Positions 26,735 to 35,222 of a DNA stretch of 64,000 bases are shown piece by piece. The DNA is from CAXMMR01 sp963692975 (GTDB lineage: Bacteria > Pseudomonadota > Alphaproteobacteria > Acetobacterales > Acetobacteraceae). A model generated the notes under the pieces. That model worked only from the letters and a program-made list of their open reading frames with translations. It had not been told where the DNA came from and did not search any database. The stretch is taken from contig CAXMMR010000029.1 of assembly GCA_963692975.2 (NCBI GenBank), forward strand, positions 124,001 through 188,000, in the 5' to 3' direction. The stretch's first letter is position 1, and each line of letters starts with the position of its first letter. Made by a program: the position numbers and the translations under genes.

Positions 26735-26915
26735 GCGCGCGATGCCGCCCAGTCCGCTCACGCCCGGCGCGGCGGCACGCCGCACTCAGACGCGGCAGCC
26801 ACGTTCGCCGACTGCGCCCAAATCGTTTGACGCGAGCGCCCGATTTTGCCGCCGTGGCGGCGCACCACCCTGGCGACGACGGCAAACCCGAGCCCGCTGC
26901 CCGCTTGCCTCGCCC

Positions 26916-27974
26916 CTATGGCGAAAAGAACGAGAACGACCGCGCGCTCGCATGCAGCAGCGGCGCCAGCAAATCCGCCAACGGCGGCGCAATCCGCCCA
27001 AGGTGGTTCGGCCCCGACGGATGCAGCCCCCCGGTGTCGCTACCAAACGCCGGGTCATAAATCCCCGTCGTGTCCACCCAGCTCACCCGCGCCGAGCCCG
27101 TCGCTGCCCGCTGCAGCGCCGCCGCCTGCGTGCCGTTGAACGGTCGCAGCACCGCGATCCCCGTGCTCCCCGGCGTCCCCGCCAGCAATCCCGCCAGCAC
27201 CCACCCGAGCGCCGCCTCCACCGCCGCCGGCGCCGCGAGCCGGTCATTGGTGCCGTAGTTCAGCACCACCAGATCCGGCGCCGGCTCCAGCCGCCGCACC
27301 GCCCCCGCCATCACCAGCCCAATGCTCTCCCCCAGCGCCGGCACTCCGCCCGAGCCGCCATGCGTCAGCCCCGCCCCGCCAAACCCGACGATGCCGAACT
27401 CCACCGGCAGCCCCCGCCCCACCGCCCAGGACCAGCACGTCGTCACGTCGTTGCGGTCGGTGTCCTGCCCGGCCGTCTCGTTGATCGTCCGCACCCCCTC
27501 GGTGATGCTGTCGCCGAGGATCAGCAGCCGCCGCTGCCGTGCCCGCGGCGGCGCCACCCGCGCCCCCCTCGCCAGCGTCATGCCGGTGAACACCACCGCC
27601 GTCTCGCTCGGCGAATGCCAGCGGTTGATCGTCTCCGATGTCGACTTCACCACCAGCTCGAGCAGGTGAAACGGCAGCCCGGCGGTCTCCGCCGGCACCA
27701 CCGGCTCGATCACCGGCGCCACCGCCGCGCGCCGCCACGGCGAGCCGGCCTCGTCGCCGTCGACCCGGGTATAGACCTGCGACAGCGGCGCCCGATTGGC
27801 GTCGACGTCAAAATGCAGCGCCGCAGACGGCCCGCTGAACAGCACCCGCAAATAGGCTCCGGCGTTGATCGTCGCCGCCGCGCGCGAGGTCGGCACTGTC
27901 CAAGTGTAGGGCGAGTAGAGCCAGGCGGCATGGTCCGGCGGGATCAGGGAAGCGGGCGAGCGAGCGTCCTCCAT
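26916..27974 (-). CDS. SGNH/GDSL hydrolase family protein
   Basis: A 352-residue protein. The N-terminal half (1-140) is beta-rich, as in the two-domain SGNH esterases. The hydrolase part shows block I ILGDSITEG (Ser156), the Asn of block III in NYGTND and the block V His in GGLHPSGPNHLG. It probably removes acetyl or similar ester groups from carbohydrates. The ATG at 27974 lies 99 bases from the divergent acetyltransferase gene; the two could add and remove the same group, which is inference. No signal peptide is seen. Confidence 0.8.
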   Translation of the reverse strand: MEDARSPASLIPPDHAAWLYSPYTWTVPTSRAAATINAGAYLRVLFSGPSAALHFDVDANRAPLSQVYTRVDGDEAGSPWRRAAVAPVIEPVVPAETAGLPFHLLELVVKSTSETINRWHSPSETAVVFTGMTLARGARVAPPRARQRRLLILGDSITEGVRTINETAGQDTDRNDVTTCWSWAVGRGLPVEFGIVGFGGAGLTHGGSGGVPALGESIGLVMAGAVRRLEPAPDLVVLNYGTNDRLAAPAAVEAALGWVLAGLLAGTPGSTGIAVLRPFNGTQAAALQRAATGSARVSWVDTTGIYDPAFGSDTGGLHPSGPNHLGRIAPPLADLLAPLLHASARSFSFFSP

Positions 27975-28073
27975 GCCGGTTGTCCTAAAACACTTTGACG
28001 CCACCGGGAGCGGTAGCCTACGTCTATAATACCCCCGCAGGTAAGCACTGCGCGCGGTCGAGCGAGGAACCGG

Positions 28074-29033
28074 ATGCAGTCGGCAGGGATTACCCCGGAA
28101 TACCTCGCCGGCCGCATCTGGCGTTTCTGCCGGCGCGGCGGCGCCCACGCCGCTGACGGCCTGCGCCTGCTGCCGGACGGCCGCATCGAGGGCTACTCGA
28201 ACCCTAACGAGCGCGCCTGGCTGATCAAGGACGGCATTCTCGCCTTCGTCGGCGAGCGCGGCCAGGTCACCACCTGGTTCGACCACGTGGCGCGCGAGGG
28301 CAACCGGCTCACCCTGTTCGGCCAGCACTTGGCCAACCCCAAGATCACCCTCTACTTGATCGAGCAGACCGAGCACGCCCTGCGCCTGCCCGGCACCAAG
28401 GCGCATTTTGGCGACATGATCACCGGCCATGGCTGGGAGATCGGCGACCACACCTACGGCATCCCAAGCGTGATCGAGGAGGTGCTCGGCAAGCTCAGGA
28501 TCGGCAAATACACCTCGATCGCCGCCGGCGTGAAGATCTGCCTGGCTGACCACCGCACCGACATGGTCAGCACCTACCCCTTCGCGGTGCTGAACAGCTA
28601 CTTCCCCACCGTCCCCGGCGGCGCCACGAGCCACATCTCCAAGGGCGATGTCGTCATCGGCAACGACGTCTGGATCGGCGCCGAGGCCTTCATCTCGCAC
28701 GGCGTGACGATCGGCGACGGCGCGGTGGTCGGCGCCCGCGCGATCATCACCCGCGACGTCCCGCCCTACGCCGTCGTCGTCGGCAGCCCCGCCCGCGTCG
28801 TCCGCTACCGCTTCTCCGAGCCCCTCATCGCCGCCCTGCTGTCGCTCGCGTGGTGGAGCTGGCCGGACGAGACGGTCAACGCCTACCTGCCCCTAATGAC
28901 CATCGGCGACGTCGAGGCCTTCGTCGCCTGCGCCCGTCGCGACCCGGCGCTGCACGCCCTCCGGCGCTCCAACGACAACGCCCACCTCGCCCCGCCGCAA
29001 GCCCCGGCCGCGCCGCGCCGCCAGCAAGGCTAG
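28074..29033 (+). CDS. Hexapeptide-repeat acyltransferase (CatB/Vat-like)
   Basis: A 319-residue protein. Residues 1-95 are an extra N-terminal domain of unknown role. From residue 115 the left-handed beta-helix follows (IGDHTYG, LRIGKYTSIAAG, VVIGNDVWIGAEAFISHGVTIGDGAVVGA), with the loop His in ADHRTD as the likely catalytic residue and ITRDVPPYAVVVGSPARVVRYRF at the end. It transfers an acyl group from acyl-CoA, here probably to a sugar, given the SGNH hydrolase and methyltransferase nearby. Its stop overlaps the convergent lipoprotein stop by four bases. Confidence 0.85.
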   Translation: MQSAGITPEYLAGRIWRFCRRGGAHAADGLRLLPDGRIEGYSNPNERAWLIKDGILAFVGERGQVTTWFDHVAREGNRLTLFGQHLANPKITLYLIEQTEHALRLPGTKAHFGDMITGHGWEIGDHTYGIPSVIEEVLGKLRIGKYTSIAAGVKICLADHRTDMVSTYPFAVLNSYFPTVPGGATSHISKGDVVIGNDVWIGAEAFISHGVTIGDGAVVGARAIITRDVPPYAVVVGSPARVVRYRFSEPLIAALLSLAWWSWPDETVNAYLPLMTIGDVEAFVACARRDPALHALRRSNDNAHLAPPQAPAAPRRQQG

Positions 29034-29395
29034 CCCGCGCAGGCCGGCGACGCGGCGCCGCTGGCGACCACACGCACCGCCGGCGCCGCAGTCAGCAGCA
29101 GCGTCCGCGCCTGCGCCGCCAGCCGCAGCGCACCGTCGCTTGCGCTCGACACGACGCCGCCGGCGGTGAGTGCCGCGACCAGCGGATCGCACACCGCAAC
29201 GATCGCCGCCACCACCGGCGCCATCGCCGGCTCGGCCAGCACCGCCACCTCGGCAATCCCCTTGGCCACGCCGTAGAACGCCGCCGCCTCGGCGCCGCTC
29301 GGTGCCAGCGACGCCTCCAGCGCCTCCATTCCCGGCGTGCATCCCGTCAGCGCCAACCCCGCCAGCCCGCCGCCCAAACCTCTGCGTCCGATCAA
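29030..29395 (-). CDS. Small putative lipoprotein
   Basis: A 121-residue protein with a lipoprotein signal: GRRGLGGGLAGLALTGC, with the lipobox LTGC followed by an Ala/Val-rich helical body. Predicted to be anchored to a membrane through the Cys near residue 19. No family recognised. It is tail-to-tail with the acetyltransferase gene. Confidence 0.6.
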   Translation of the reverse strand: MIGRRGLGGGLAGLALTGCTPGMEALEASLAPSGAEAAAFYGVAKGIAEVAVLAEPAMAPVVAAIVAVCDPLVAALTAGGVVSSASDGALRLAAQARTLLLTAAPAVRVVASGAASPACAG

Positions 29396-29476
29396 AGCCC
29401 GCCTCCGTCAGTATTACTAACGGCGCATAGCCTGTCCCGCCAGCCGGTTTCAACCCGAAACGCCCGCCGGTGCCTG

Positions 29477-30268
29477 CTACCAGGCCGCCGCCGTCGCCGC
29501 CGGCTCGAACGGCGCCGGCACCCACTCGCCGACCCGCACGCCCTTGCCCGTCGCGCCCATCGCCGCACCCGCCACGCACACCAGCAGCGCCTGCGACGTC
29601 GGCAGTTCGATCACCTGCCCGCCCACCTCGCCCAGAAACTCCGCGAACGCCTCCCGCACCCCGTCCAGGAACGAGTAGTCATGCGTCATGATGATCCCGC
29701 CCGGCACCATCCTCGGATAGAAGAAGTCGAGGCACGCCCGGGTGCTGGACTTCAGGTCCACATCGAGATGCACGAACGAGAACCGCTCATCCGCCACCGC
29801 GACCGCGGTGCCGGGAAAGCAGCCGGGGTGAAACACCACCTCCGGCGCGTCGGCCAGAAACGCCCGCACCGCTCCCAGTCCCGAGCGATACTGCCGCGCC
29901 CGCAAATGACCGCACTCCGCCGCCTCCGGCTCGGGCAGCCCATCGAACGTGTCGAACAGATGCAGCCGCCGCCCGCCGCTCGCCAGCGAGATCAGCTTCG
30001 CCGAGCACCCCTGGTAGACGCCGACTTCCGCCATCGCGCCCGGCAGCGCGCTCTGCGCCCGCGCCAGCGAATGCACGACGAACGCCTCGTTGCCCGATAG
30101 CAGGCTCTCGCGCTCCCGCCGCACCTGCCGGATCAGCCCCAGCACCTCGCGCTCCTTGTGCCCGCCCAGCCCCGTCAGCTCCAGCCAGGACAGGATCCCC
30201 ATTGCCAGCCGACGCAAACTCGGCACACGCGCATACACACGGTGAACGTAACGATGCTTCATCCACAC
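29477..30268 (-). CDS. TylF/MycF-type O-methyltransferase
   Basis: A 263-residue SAM-dependent methyltransferase. AEVGVYQGCSAKLI is the SAM-binding glycine loop, LHLFDTFDGLP the acidic strand, FVHLDVDLKSST the metal-binding Asp region and GGIIMTHDY the next conserved block. TylF-type enzymes methylate sugar hydroxyls with Mg2+, and bacterial homologues are common in glycan loci. I chose GTG 30268, nine bases after GGAGGG; the frame is open upstream to 30400 but without homology. It is the divergent neighbour of the DUF4214-like gene at 30549. Confidence 0.82.
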   Translation of the reverse strand: MWMKHRYVHRVYARVPSLRRLAMGILSWLELTGLGGHKEREVLGLIRQVRRERESLLSGNEAFVVHSLARAQSALPGAMAEVGVYQGCSAKLISLASGGRRLHLFDTFDGLPEPEAAECGHLRARQYRSGLGAVRAFLADAPEVVFHPGCFPGTAVAVADERFSFVHLDVDLKSSTRACLDFFYPRMVPGGIIMTHDYSFLDGVREAFAEFLGEVGGQVIELPTSQALLVCVAGAAMGATGKGVRVGEWVPAPFEPAATAAAW

Positions 30269-30548
30269 GTGGCGCAGCCCTCCATCAGGGCTAATCTTCC
30301 ACACCCTGTCGGGTGGAGCAAAGAGCACCCGCGCAGACGGCCATACGCCCGACGCCCCGCGGCCTAGACCGCTCGCCGCAACCGCGACTCGCACCCTCAA
30401 GCCGCCGCCGCATCACCACCCGTATCGCAACGCAGCATCCGTGCTTTACGAAGCAAGGGTGGTTACGCTAGCACCGGAACGGCACGTCACGCCGTCTGCC
30501 GTCACGCCCGGCCTCGACCATGTCAGGCCGCAACCGCAGGAGCCCGCC

Positions 30549-31238
30549 ATGTCGCTGTTCGCCAAGCTGAAGGCGCCGAGCAAGCCGGAGCCGCTCGCTC
30601 CCCTGCCGCACTACCGCGACCTGCTCGCCGCCGCCGGATGGTCGTTCACCTCGCTGCTGATGCCGCCGGTGATCTACGAGTGCAGCCACCCCGACCTCGG
30701 CCGCATGCTGCTCGGCGAGCTCGACGTCGACCCGGCCGCGCTGCCCTTCGAGGCGCTTTCCACCACCGCCGCCAGCTATGACTGCCCGGTGCTCCTGCTC
30801 GCCCCGCTCGGCGCGCCGACACCGCTCGCCCAGCCCGGTCTCGACAGCGCCGTCTACCTCCTCCGCCAGGACGAGCTCGGCCTGATCCCGGCGACCCTGC
30901 AGCTCCTCTACCAGGCCCGCCTGCTCGCCGCCGTCCCGCCCGAAACCCCCGACCTCGCCGACGACCTCGCCCCCGAAGCCACCCCCCAGCTGATCGCCGA
31001 ACCCGTCGAGCCGCCCCCCGCACCCGAGCCGCCCTTTGTCACCCCGGAAAGCGTCGTCAAGCAGCTCTTCGAGGTGATGCTTGGCCGCAATCCGGCCGAC
31101 AAGGATGTCGTCTTTTACAGCGAGATGATGCAGAAGCTCGGCGGCGATGTCGGCGTCGCCCGCCTGGCCAAAGTGCTGACCGGCTCTGCCGAGTTCCGCC
31201 GCATTCATATCGAGGGCCTCGCCGCAGCAGGCAGCTAG
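30549..31238 (+). CDS. DUF4214-like domain protein, paralogue of 476-1153
   Basis: A 229-residue protein. Residues 1-125 are a compact domain also present in the 476-1153 protein (MSLFAKLK start, a GRMLLGELD strand, VYLLRQDEL). A Pro-rich linker spans 131-163, and the DUF4214-like module lies at 166-218 (VVKQLFEVMLGR, DVVFYSEMM, VLTGSAEF). ATG 30549 has CAGGAG upstream; the long open frame before it lacks homology. The two copies flank the 30 kb glycan-rich region. Function unknown. Confidence 0.6.
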   Translation: MSLFAKLKAPSKPEPLAPLPHYRDLLAAAGWSFTSLLMPPVIYECSHPDLGRMLLGELDVDPAALPFEALSTTAASYDCPVLLLAPLGAPTPLAQPGLDSAVYLLRQDELGLIPATLQLLYQARLLAAVPPETPDLADDLAPEATPQLIAEPVEPPPAPEPPFVTPESVVKQLFEVMLGRNPADKDVVFYSEMMQKLGGDVGVARLAKVLTGSAEFRRIHIEGLAAAGS

Positions 31239-31242
31239 CGAG

Positions 31243-31518
31243 TCCCGGCGACCTCCTCCGGGCCTCCGCCTGCCCGGCGGCAGCCTGCGGTCCCGCAACG
31301 CCGCCCCGAGCTCACCCCCCACTGGTGATCTCACCAGCCCGACGCCATGCCGCGATGCAACACTTGGCTGTAAACAACGCGGCTCACGCCTGTTTGTGCG
31401 CGGCGCAAGTGCGCGCTTCACCATTGCCCAAAAAAAAGGCGCAGGGTCGGGACGTGAGCCTCTCGACAAGGTGGCGCAGACGCAGCAACTAAAACGTGCA
31501 TCCATGGAGGTGATTGCA
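31243..31518. promoter_or_regulatory. Region upstream of the response regulator-integrase pair
   Basis: About 275 bases with an AT-richer part near 31360-31440. The strong GGAGGTGA at 31506-31513 sets the response regulator start. No repeat module is seen. Confidence 0.35.
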
Positions 31519-31902
31519 ATGTGCGATATCCTCCTGGTCGATGATGACGACCACATTCGCGAGGTTCTCGCCAGCCTCCTGCGCGAAGCCGGCTTCCAGG
31601 TCGACGCCGCCGCCACAGACCGCGTCGCGTTCGACTACCTCGCCGCTGACCCGCCCCGCCTGCTGCTCACCGACGTCAACCTCGGCACCGGCCTCGATGG
31701 CCTCGCCGTCGCCGGCCATGCCCGCACCGCCCAGCCCGGCTTGCCGGTGATCTACATGACCGGCCGTCCGGACCGCCTGGACAACCACCACTACGTCGAC
31801 GGCGAGTGGCTGCTGCCGAAACCCTTTGTCGCCCGCCGCCTGCTCGCCCTGGTCCGCCGGCTGCTCGATGAGCCGCACCATCTCGAGCCCGGCGCCGCAT
31901 GA
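31519..31902 (+). CDS. Stand-alone response regulator coupled to an integrase gene
   Basis: A 127-residue receiver domain without output domain. Acidic cluster DDDD (8-11), phospho-acceptor Asp52 in LLTDVNL, Thr81 in YMTGR and Lys101 in LPKPF. ATG 31519 follows a near-perfect GGAGGTGA, so the earlier ATG at 31504 is less likely. Its stop overlaps the start of the tyrosine recombinase gene (ATGA), implying co-translation. A single-domain receiver in one operon with a recombinase is unusual; a kinase partner is not nearby. Confidence 0.9.
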   Translation: MCDILLVDDDDHIREVLASLLREAGFQVDAAATDRVAFDYLAADPPRLLLTDVNLGTGLDGLAVAGHARTAQPGLPVIYMTGRPDRLDNHHYVDGEWLLPKPFVARRLLALVRRLLDEPHHLEPGAA

Positions 31903-32828
31903 CCGACGCCCTCGCCGCAACCGACTATGCAGCCCTGGCCCGCGCGCACAACACCGAGCGCGCCTACCGCGCCGACTGGGCCCACTTCGCCGCCTGGTGC
32001 CTCGCGCAAAGCCAGACGCCCCTGCCCGCCAGCCCCGCCACCCTCGCTGCCTACCTCGCCAGCCTCGCCCACACCCACGCGCCCGCCACCCTACGCCGCC
32101 GCCTCGTCGCCCTCGCCCGGGCGCATGCCGCCGCCAACCACCCCTGGGCCGGCGCCGAGCCGTCCGTACGCGCCACCCTGCGCGGCATCCTGCGCACCCA
32201 CGGCCGCCCGTCCCGCCGCGCCCACGCCATCACCACCCGCCTCATCCGCCAGCTCGTCGCCACCTGCGGCACCGATCTCGCCGGCCTGCGCGACCGCGCC
32301 CTGCTCCTCATCGGCTACGCCGGCGCCCTGCGCCGCGCCGAGCTCGCCGCCATCCGCCGCGACCATCTGATCTTCGAAGCCACCGGCGCCCTGCGCCTGC
32401 TCATTCCCCGCTCCAAGACCGACGCCCAAGGCGACGGCGCCTGGCTCGGCATCCCCCGCGGCGAGCGCCGCGACACCTGCCCCGTCCGCGCCCTCGAAGC
32501 CTGGCTCGCCGCCAGCCGCACCACCTACGGCCCCGTGTTCCGCCGCGTCGACCGCTGGGGCGGCATCGACCACGACGCCCTGCAGCCCGCCGCCATCCGC
32601 CAAATCCTCACCCGCCACGCCACCGCCGCCGGCCTCTCCATGAGCCCGACCGAGCGCCTGTCTCCGCACGGCCTGCGCGCCGGTTTCGTCACGGAAGCGT
32701 ATCAAGCCGGCGCCCGCGACGAAGCCATCATGGCCCACACCCGCCACCGCGATCTCGCCACCATGCGCGCCTACGTGCGAGCGGCCGAGCTCACCAGTGA
32801 TAGTCCGGCTAAGTTGTTGGGGCTGTGA
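31899..32828 (+). CDS. Tyrosine recombinase / integrase
   Basis: A 309-residue site-specific recombinase. An N-terminal SAM-like core-binding region (residues 1-105: NTERAYRADWAHFAAWC, LAAYLASLA) is followed by the catalytic domain with Arg145 (GALRRAEL), Lys173 (RSKTD), His257 and Arg260 (SPHGLRAG), His283 or His280, and Tyr292 (MRAYVR). All pentad positions are filled, so it should be active. It is XerC/D-sized and not obviously a phage integrase. No attachment repeats or excision gene were found. Translationally coupled to the receiver protein upstream. Confidence 0.9.
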   Translation: MTDALAATDYAALARAHNTERAYRADWAHFAAWCLAQSQTPLPASPATLAAYLASLAHTHAPATLRRRLVALARAHAAANHPWAGAEPSVRATLRGILRTHGRPSRRAHAITTRLIRQLVATCGTDLAGLRDRALLLIGYAGALRRAELAAIRRDHLIFEATGALRLLIPRSKTDAQGDGAWLGIPRGERRDTCPVRALEAWLAASRTTYGPVFRRVDRWGGIDHDALQPAAIRQILTRHATAAGLSMSPTERLSPHGLRAGFVTEAYQAGARDEAIMAHTRHRDLATMRAYVRAAELTSDSPAKLLGL

Positions 32829-32831
32829 GAA

Positions 32832-32874
32832 AACAAGCGCTTCTTTTTTGAAAAAAAGAAGCAAAAAACTTTTG
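32832..32874 (+). repeat. A-type hairpin module, left side, unpaired
   Basis: Outer edge AAACAAGC, hairpin GCTTCTTTTTT / GAAAAAAAGAAGC, then AAAAAACTTTT, just after the integrase stop. No partner is seen before the MltR-like gene. Confidence 0.85.
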
Positions 32875-33036
32875 CCCGATTAGCAAACTGATTAAGAGCC
32901 TGGCTCTGACCAGAAGCAAAAATCGCTGTTTCCAACCCACGTCGGTCATAGCGCGCCGTTGACTCGACCCTGGGAGCGGACCCCCATGCTTGATATCAAA
33001 TTCAAAGCTTACGCGCGACGCCGAAAATTGCTAGAG

Positions 33037-33780
33037 TCAGCCATTATCGGGCAAGCCTACAATAGATCCACTACTAGACGCTTTCTTTCGATTTGAGAAC
33101 TTTGCTGTTTTCTTGCCTATTTGCTGATCGTCCATGATCTCCTGTCTCAATATGCCTCGAGGCGTTTTATCGAGGTCGATGATAAGAGCGCCGGGCAGCA
33201 AATCAATTGTGAGTCTGTCTGGGCCTTCTGCGTATGTCTCTTCATGCCAAGAGAGGTGAGCGAAGAGGCAAAAGAGCAACCAAGAGAATTTTAATCGCGG
33301 ACTCCATTCGCTGTGATTTTCTGCAGGTTTTTCACCGACGTAGTCGACGCAGTAGAATTGGCACACGGCAGCGACCTCAGGACGACTAAAGTCAATTGGT
33401 CGAGAGGAATGAGCGAAGACGTTTCTTAAACGCCGCAAGGTCTGTAGGTCCTCTCGGACTCGTTCAGTGATGAGACCAAGGGCAAACGCGATAATAATTT
33501 TTCCTGAGAAGCCATCGATTGCGCCTCTTTGTTCTCCTCCGAACAGGCGTTCACGCCACTCGCCGTCTACAAACTCGTCGGTCATTCTACAGATAATTGT
33601 ATCCTCAAGAAGCTGCTCGATATGAGCAGTAGCCATCAATACCACCCCTCGATCTTCTCGATGAGACAGACGGTCTTTGCGCATCCGATCGATTAGTCGA
33701 ACAAGGTTATCGTAGGTTCCGGGATGCTCTGAAAGACTGCGGAGAATCTTCCTCGATTTCGAGCGAGATTGAGTAGTCAA
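33037..33780 (-). CDS. MltR-like domain protein in lower-GC DNA
   Basis: A 247-residue soluble protein. Residues about 45-150 fit the MltR/DUF4145-like helical fold: RGVVLMATAHIEQLLEDTI, FSGKIIIAFALGLI, LQTLRRLRNVFAHS. MltR was named for mannitol-operon repression, but most relatives are of unknown role and appear on mobile or defence-linked DNA. GC is about 50% where I counted lines, far below the neighbours, so horizontal gain is likely. The start is TTG 33780 after AGAGAGG; no better codon is near. No mannitol genes are present. Confidence 0.55.
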   Translation of the reverse strand: MTTQSRSKSRKILRSLSEHPGTYDNLVRLIDRMRKDRLSHREDRGVVLMATAHIEQLLEDTIICRMTDEFVDGEWRERLFGGEQRGAIDGFSGKIIIAFALGLITERVREDLQTLRRLRNVFAHSSRPIDFSRPEVAAVCQFYCVDYVGEKPAENHSEWSPRLKFSWLLFCLFAHLSWHEETYAEGPDRLTIDLLPGALIIDLDKTPRGILRQEIMDDQQIGKKTAKFSNRKKASSSGSIVGLPDNG

Positions 33781-34205
33781 GAACGCCTCTCTATGTATGC
33801 AGTCGGAGCATAGCTTTAATCACACCGCACGCTTGTGCGTATGCGAAATTACCGGTTCGGCCTGCCAAGCGCATCAATCAAGGATCCCGCACCATTCATT
33901 GGCGTCAAATCAGTCATCGGTTTACCCGGTGTAGAAGTCTAGGACGAATGTCTGGCGAGCGATTAGCTGGGACCCATCCTGATAAGGTGCGCCATCGTCC
34001 GCTTTTCCCGGCTCGCACTCTCGGATCACTCGGCTTCGTCAATCAGGCGTAAGGCCGCTGTTTGGGTGTCGCAGGTTGTGTGCCAATCGGGCTTGAAGCC
34101 AGGCCGACCACAGCGGTGGCAGACGCAACGTGCGAAAGGCGAGCATTAAGCCTCTCGACGACCACGCGCCTTGCGACCTCGATCGGGACAGCCATGAGGC
34201 CTTCT
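33781..34205. other. Lower-GC gap with a possible decayed ORF
   Basis: About 425 bases. On the minus strand near 34020-34130, one frame reads a Cys-rich CVCHRCGRPG followed by ALRLIDEAE and a stop, but it is closed upstream by another stop. This may be a gene remnant of unknown family. A 50-codon frame (34043-34195, minus) overlaps it. No module or RNA recognised. Confidence 0.35.
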
Positions 34206-35021
34206 CTAAGGCGTCGTCTTCCGAAACTTCAGCACGAAATTATCCGCCTCCCCCACCGCCACATACTTCGCCCGGTCCACCGCCCCCATCGCCAGCGACG
34301 GCGGCAACGTCCAAACCCCCTTCGGCCAATCCGCCGTGTCGCGCGGGTTCGCATCGATCTCCGACGACCCCACCAGCGCAAACCCCGCCTTCTCGATCAG
34401 CCCCGTCGCATAATCCTGCCGCACGTAGCCACTGTCCGCCGCCGGGTCCTGCGCCGTCTTCGTGCTCCCCCGGTGCTCCTCAATGCCCAGAATGCCCCCC
34501 GGCTTCAGCGCCGTACGGATCGCCGCCAGCATCTCCGGCGCGTCCCCCTGCCCCATCCAATTATGCAGGTTGCGAAACGTCAGCACGAAATCGGCACTGC
34601 CCGCCGGCGCCATTGCGTCATGCCCCTGCCCCAGCTCGCCCACCATCACCCGCCCATACACCGCCGGGTCAGCGGCAAGCTTGGCGCGGATGCCGCCCTC
34701 GGCATGGCTGGCGTAGCCGCGATCCACCCGGCCGCCATCCGCCGCCGCCAGCGCCAGCCGATAGGTGCCGTGGTCGTGCAGGTACGGCGCAAGGATCTCC
34801 GTCCAGTAGCCCCCGCCCGGCCAGATCTCGACCACGCTGGAGCCGGGCGCCACACCGAAGAACTGCAGCTCCGCCACCGGATGCCGAACCCCGTCCCGCG
34901 CCACGAACTTCGCCGACCGCCCCGGCGCCTGCACCGCCCGCTGCAGCGCCGCCTCGTCGGCAAACGCCGCACCGGCCAGCGCCAGCACCACCCCGAAGAC
35001 CATCCAGCCGCGCATGCCCAT
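34206..35021 (-). CDS. Exported class I SAM methyltransferase-like protein (COG4798 type)
   Basis: A 271-residue protein with an N-terminal signal peptide (MVFGVVLALAGAAFA) in front of a Rossmann methyltransferase fold: VVEIWPGGGYWTEILAPYL is the SAM loop, ADFVLTFRNLHNW and LKPGGILGIEEHR the later blocks. Methyltransferases of this group carry signal peptides although SAM is cytosolic, so their real ligand is unknown. ATGs at 35021 and 35015 both start at the signal. Confidence 0.8.
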   Translation of the reverse strand: MGMRGWMVFGVVLALAGAAFADEAALQRAVQAPGRSAKFVARDGVRHPVAELQFFGVAPGSSVVEIWPGGGYWTEILAPYLHDHGTYRLALAAADGGRVDRGYASHAEGGIRAKLAADPAVYGRVMVGELGQGHDAMAPAGSADFVLTFRNLHNWMGQGDAPEMLAAIRTALKPGGILGIEEHRGSTKTAQDPAADSGYVRQDYATGLIEKAGFALVGSSEIDANPRDTADWPKGVWTLPPSLAMGAVDRAKYVAVGEADNFVLKFRKTTP

Positions 35022-35035
35022 TCTCCGTGTACGAG

Positions 35036-35081
35036 AAAGGCAAGTAGTCCTTTTTTGAAAAAAAGGACCAAAAAACTTTTT
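35036..35081 (+). repeat. A-type hairpin module, left side
   Basis: Outer edge AAAGGCAAG, hairpin GTCCTTTTTT / AAAAAAAGGAC, then AAAAAACTTTT. It is upstream of the exported methyltransferase gene and paired with a B module, an A/B combination. Confidence 0.82.
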
Positions 35082-35130
35082 CTCGTTAGGCTCGCGGCTT
35101 TCTGATCGGTGTCCGGCATGAAGGCAAACG

Positions 35131-35190
35131 GTCGGGGTCTGGGGCCTCCCGGCCCCAGCGGGTCGAGGGCGGCGCCCTCGCCTTGCTTAA
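35131..35190 (+). repeat. B-type double-hairpin module, right side
   Basis: GGGGTCTGG, hairpin GGGGCC / GGCCCC, hairpin CGAGGGC / GCCCTCG (a compensated variant), outer edge CCTTGC. It lies before the 3' end of the glycosidase-like gene. Confidence 0.82.
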
Positions 35191-35222
35191 CGTCGCGTCT
35201 TCCGACGGCCTGACCTAGTCAG

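Noticed and set aside
31899..32828. Prophage at the integrase gene
   Set aside because: No phage structural, replication or lysis genes are near; the recombinase is paired with a response regulator.
33037..33780. Mannitol operon regulator MltR
   Set aside because: No mannitol transport or dehydrogenase genes are present; only the fold is supported.
34043..34195. 50-codon minus-strand ORF as a gene
   Set aside because: No ribosome binding site or recognisable sequence; another frame of the same bases looks more protein-like but is interrupted.
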